Shown here piece by piece: positions 61,370 through 64,000 of a stretch of 64,000 bases of DNA. The DNA is from Polynucleobacter sp. JS-Polo-80-F4 (lineage in GTDB: Bacteria; Pseudomonadota; Gammaproteobacteria; Burkholderiales; Burkholderiaceae), in assembly GCF_018881965.1 (NCBI RefSeq), contig NZ_JACVPI010000001.1:1370018-1434017 (forward strand). The letters run 5' to 3'. Below the pieces are notes generated by a model. It was given only the letters and a program-made list of their open reading frames with translations. It ran no database searches and was not told the origin of the DNA. The translations under genes were made by a program, and so were the position numbers. Position 1 is the stretch's first letter. Each line of letters opens with the position of its first letter.

Positions 61370-62227
61370 ATGAGTCCAAAACTCCCCGTTCATAACTCAC
61401 AGACTATTACTGAGTTTTTGAATCTTCATCAAAGTCAAATATCAGAAGAGGATTCAGATGACTCTTATAAGTTTGCTTTTGACGATGAAGCCTTTTTGGC
61501 TCGTAGAGAAACAATGGGCATTCGCTTTGAATTAGAGTTGCTCAAGCCAGAAGTCCTGCTCAAAGAGCATGGCATCGAACATACGATTACCGTTTTTGGT
61601 TCAACCCGTTTTGTGAGTCATGAACAGGCAATGGAGTTGAAAGAGCGAGCTAAAACCCCGGAAGAGATTGCGCTTGCTAATAAGGCTTTACTGCATAGTG
61701 AGTATTACGAGTCTGCAAGACAGTTCGGTTCAGTAGTAGCTCATTACAACGCCACCCAAAAGAGTAACTCCAATAAGCTTCATATCTGTACAGGTGGTGG
61801 TCCTGGCATTATGGAGGCTGTCAATCGTGGAGCATTTGAAGCTGGCGATAAAACTATTGGTTTTAATATCAGCCTTCCTAGAGAGCAGCAACCCAATCAG
61901 TACATCAGTCCGGGGCTTAGCTTTCGTTTTCATTACTTTGCACTACGCAAGATGCACTTTATGTTGAGGGCTAGGGCAATCGTTGCCTATCCAGGGGGCT
62001 TTGGCTCCTTTGATGAGCTGTTTGAGGTCTTAACTCTGATTCAGACTAAAAAGGTTGTGCCAATTCCGGTGATATTAGTAGGTAAAAGCTATTGGAATGA
62101 GATGTTGAATTTCAAGCAGATGGTGGAATTTGGCGTGATCGATGAAGAGGATATGCAAAGTATTCACTTTTCAGAGACGGCCGAGGAGGCTTGGCAGGTC
62201 ATTCAAGATTGGTATCGGTTAGGCTAA
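61370..62227 (+). CDS. LOG family protein (TIGR00730-like)
   Basis: The 285-residue protein has the nucleotide-binding core of the LOG/Rossmann-like family: CTGGGPGIMEAVNRGAFEAG near residue 140 and YPGGFGSFDELFEVLT near 205. The usual PGGxGTxxE has Ser for Thr here. A long N-terminal extension (about 70 residues) marks a type II-like member. Such proteins release nucleobases from 5'-monophosphates (phosphoribohydrolase) or are of unknown function. GAGGG lies upstream of the ATG. Confidence 0.85.
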   Translation: MSPKLPVHNSQTITEFLNLHQSQISEEDSDDSYKFAFDDEAFLARRETMGIRFELELLKPEVLLKEHGIEHTITVFGSTRFVSHEQAMELKERAKTPEEIALANKALLHSEYYESARQFGSVVAHYNATQKSNSNKLHICTGGGPGIMEAVNRGAFEAGDKTIGFNISLPREQQPNQYISPGLSFRFHYFALRKMHFMLRARAIVAYPGGFGSFDELFEVLTLIQTKKVVPIPVILVGKSYWNEMLNFKQMVEFGVIDEEDMQSIHFSETAEEAWQVIQDWYRLG

Positions 62228-62254
62228 GAGCGCTAGCCCCTGTAAAATCAAAAC

Positions 62255-62767
62255 ATGAATCCCTCGCAAACTAGCCTGGCAACCTCTCTAGATCTTCCCG
62301 GTTATCTCCTGGGTGGTGCCATGCTTTTGTTGGTCATGGTTTTCCATGGCGTCGCATTGCTTCAGATTGCTAAGCGGTATGAAGTAAAAACCTTTCTGTA
62401 CTTGGCTGAGAAGAAATACTCTGCTGTCGCACTCTGTTTTTATATTAGCGTCTTCTGCTTATTCTTGACACACATTGCTGAAATACTGATTTGGGGCATT
62501 GCCTTATATACATTCAAGTTACTGCCCGCATTAGGTCAAAGTATTTTGTTTAGTGGCAGTACGTACACCGCTATGGGTTTTATGGAAGACACTCTTCCGG
62601 ATGGTTGGAAGATGCTTGCGGTCATCATCGCCTTTTCTGGAATGTTTTCCTTTGCATGGACTGCATCAGTCATGATCTCGATGACCAAGAGCTTCCGCCA
62701 AGCCTATACCAAGCTGCACATGAGAAAACTCAACATCTCATCTGACATCATTGATCGATTTGAGTAA
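62255..62767 (+). CDS. Ion-channel-like two-helix pore membrane protein
   Basis: The 170-residue protein has four hydrophobic segments. The last two flank SGSTYTAMGFMEDTLPDGWKMLA, which resembles the pore loop of Ion_trans_2-type channels (pattern TxTxxGxxD...GW). The K+ filter TxGYG is not intact: TAMGFMED is seen. Ribosome-binding site is weak. It lies between the LOG gene and a HI0933-type flavoprotein gene on the same strand. Ion selectivity unknown. Confidence 0.72.
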   Translation: MNPSQTSLATSLDLPGYLLGGAMLLLVMVFHGVALLQIAKRYEVKTFLYLAEKKYSAVALCFYISVFCLFLTHIAEILIWGIALYTFKLLPALGQSILFSGSTYTAMGFMEDTLPDGWKMLAVIIAFSGMFSFAWTASVMISMTKSFRQAYTKLHMRKLNISSDIIDRFE

Positions 62768-62780
62768 ATTATGAGTAAGC

Positions 62781-63998
62781 ATGGGTAAAGTATGGGATGC
62801 CATCATTGTCGGTGGCGGTGCTGCAGGTCTATTCTGTGCCGGGGTTGCTGGCCAGTTGGGCAAGAAAGTACTCGTTCTGGATCATGCAGAAGTTTTAGGT
62901 GAGAAGATCCGTATTAGCGGGGGCGGCCGTTGTAACTTCACCAATCTTCATAGTAGCCCGGCAAATTTTCTCTCTCGCAATCAGCATTTTGTTAAGAGTG
63001 CGCTTGCCAGATACCCCTCCATGGAATTCATTAAGCTGGTAGCTTCCTATGGAATTAATTATCATGAGAAACATCAGGGCCAATTATTTTGTGATGACTC
63101 TGCTAAACAAATTATTGACTTACTCTTTGCTGAATGCGCCAAAGGAAACGTCACTATTCGTAATCCAGTCACCGTTCAGTCAATTGAGCAAGAGGGTGAT
63201 CAATGGAGGGTTGCTACTAGTGCTGGTACTGAAAAGTCTAGGTCGGTAGTCATGGCAACGGGTGGTTTACCAGTGCCTGCGATTGGCGCCACTGCTTATT
63301 CCTTAGATATTGCCAAACAGTTTTCATTAAATGTGATTGATCCAAGGCCTGCTCTAGTACCGCTGTCTTTTACTGCAGATAATTTTGGTAATCTCAATGA
63401 CTTAGCTGGCCTGAGCGTTCCAGTCAGAATTGCTTCTGGCTCAAAAGGCCATCGTTATGGTGCTTGTAGGTTTAACGAAGATCTCCTGCTTACCCATAAG
63501 GGACTGTCTGGTCCGGCAGTTCTTCAGGCTAGTAGCTATTGGGAAGAGGGCGAGCCGATTCATATTGATTGGCTTGGGGCTATCGAGCGCCCTGGCGGAT
63601 TTAATTGCGACGAACTATTTAATAATGAAGAGAATCGTTTGAAATTAACCGAGACGATTCTGGCATCAGTTCTACCGCAGCGTTTAGCAAAAGCATTTGC
63701 AGATCAAAAAGGTTTAACCGGTCGCAAATGGGTTGAAGTTTCTAAAAAGGATCGTCAAGCCCTCAAGGAGCTCATTACGAACTGGTCAGTAAAGCCGGCA
63801 GGCACCTTGGGCTGGAAAAAGGCTGAGGTGATGCTAGGTGGTGTAGATACTAAAGAGCTTGATGGCCAAACTATGATGTCACGCAAACATCCAGGATTAT
63901 TCTTTATTGGTGAATGCGTGGATGTTACTGGCCATTTAGGTGGACATAACTTCCAGTGGGCCTGGGCAAGCGGTTTTGCTTGCGCACAGGCCGTATAA
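62781..63998 (+). CDS. HI0933/YhiN-family FAD-dependent oxidoreductase
   Basis: A 405-residue flavoprotein with GGGAAGLFCAGVAGQLGK (FAD motif), ISGGGRCNFTNLH, VMATGGLPVPAIGATAYSLDIA and FIGECVDVTGHLGGHNFQWAWASG at the C-terminus. These are HI0933-family signatures; the reaction is not established. The gene is complete: its TAA ends two bases before the window end. Confidence 0.9.
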   Translation: MGKVWDAIIVGGGAAGLFCAGVAGQLGKKVLVLDHAEVLGEKIRISGGGRCNFTNLHSSPANFLSRNQHFVKSALARYPSMEFIKLVASYGINYHEKHQGQLFCDDSAKQIIDLLFAECAKGNVTIRNPVTVQSIEQEGDQWRVATSAGTEKSRSVVMATGGLPVPAIGATAYSLDIAKQFSLNVIDPRPALVPLSFTADNFGNLNDLAGLSVPVRIASGSKGHRYGACRFNEDLLLTHKGLSGPAVLQASSYWEEGEPIHIDWLGAIERPGGFNCDELFNNEENRLKLTETILASVLPQRLAKAFADQKGLTGRKWVEVSKKDRQALKELITNWSVKPAGTLGWKKAEVMLGGVDTKELDGQTMMSRKHPGLFFIGECVDVTGHLGGHNFQWAWASGFACAQAV

Positions 63999-64000
63999 AA

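Overview
The window looks like chromosomal DNA of a free-living freshwater betaproteobacterium, most likely Polynucleobacter or a close Burkholderiaceae relative. This rests on the AT-leaning base composition, dense coding with very short gaps, and gene content (DUF3305/DUF3306 formate dehydrogenase cluster, FABP-like heme-binding protein, DUF455, NnrD, LOG-family protein). The placement is inference. No tRNA, rRNA, CRISPR array, insertion sequence, prophage or plasmid module was seen, and no stretch over about 300 bases lacks a gene.

Layout. 1-7511 (+): the end of guaA, a ferritin-like DUF455 protein, a large radical SAM protein, two tandem paralogous exported proteins, then queE-queD-tadA-ldcA-SOUL. 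7508-13065 (-): an envelope-lipid block (GT39, UPF0104-like flippase/synthase, GT9, PAP2) plus rlmJ. 13113-16449: a DUF3047 lipoprotein and the divergent copA/copZ copper pair. 16576-27277 (+): apbC followed by a periplasmic formate dehydrogenase cluster with maturation proteins, a Tat micro-protein, a small lipoprotein and a secreted Ala/Pro-rich protein. 27278-28673 (-): a tungstate/molybdate-type ABC permease and ATPase with no binding protein beside them. 28740-31167 (+): a BFD-like ferredoxin, an EEP-fold phosphatase/nuclease and a cardiolipin synthase-like protein.

31164-47469 is the most accessory-looking part. It holds an acyl-CoA dehydrogenase/CoA-transferase pair, a complete LivKHMGF-type importer, a DHPH-like FAD monooxygenase, a VOC protein and a TetR regulator. 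Divergent from these are a CoxG protein, a three-subunit molybdenum hydroxylase, an SDR dehydrogenase and a PuuD-like membrane protein. Together they read as an uptake and oxidation island for an unidentified, perhaps N-heterocyclic or aromatic, substrate.

47564-50558 is a compact peroxide-defence module: rubredoxin reductase, rubredoxin (55 aa) and a rubrerythrin lacking its own rubredoxin domain, divergent from oxyR. 50642-57103 holds an old yellow enzyme, a small membrane protein, a cytochrome b561 with a strong Fur-box match, a DUF4239 membrane protein that seems to start on ATT directly after the lldD stop codon, lldD, a DMT transporter and a class V aminotransferase. 57194-63998 is mostly housekeeping or uncharacterised: a nitrobindin-like protein, low-complexity exported proteins, a DMT transporter, nnrD, a solute-binding protein, a LOG protein, an ion-channel-like protein and a HI0933-type flavoprotein.

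The regulatory elements (FNR-like, Fur, OxyR-like and TetR-like sites, and intrinsic terminators) were found by eye and carry individual confidences. Five of the eight convergent gene junctions are abutting, overlapping at their stop codons or separated by only 7 bp; the other three carry strong hairpin terminators.
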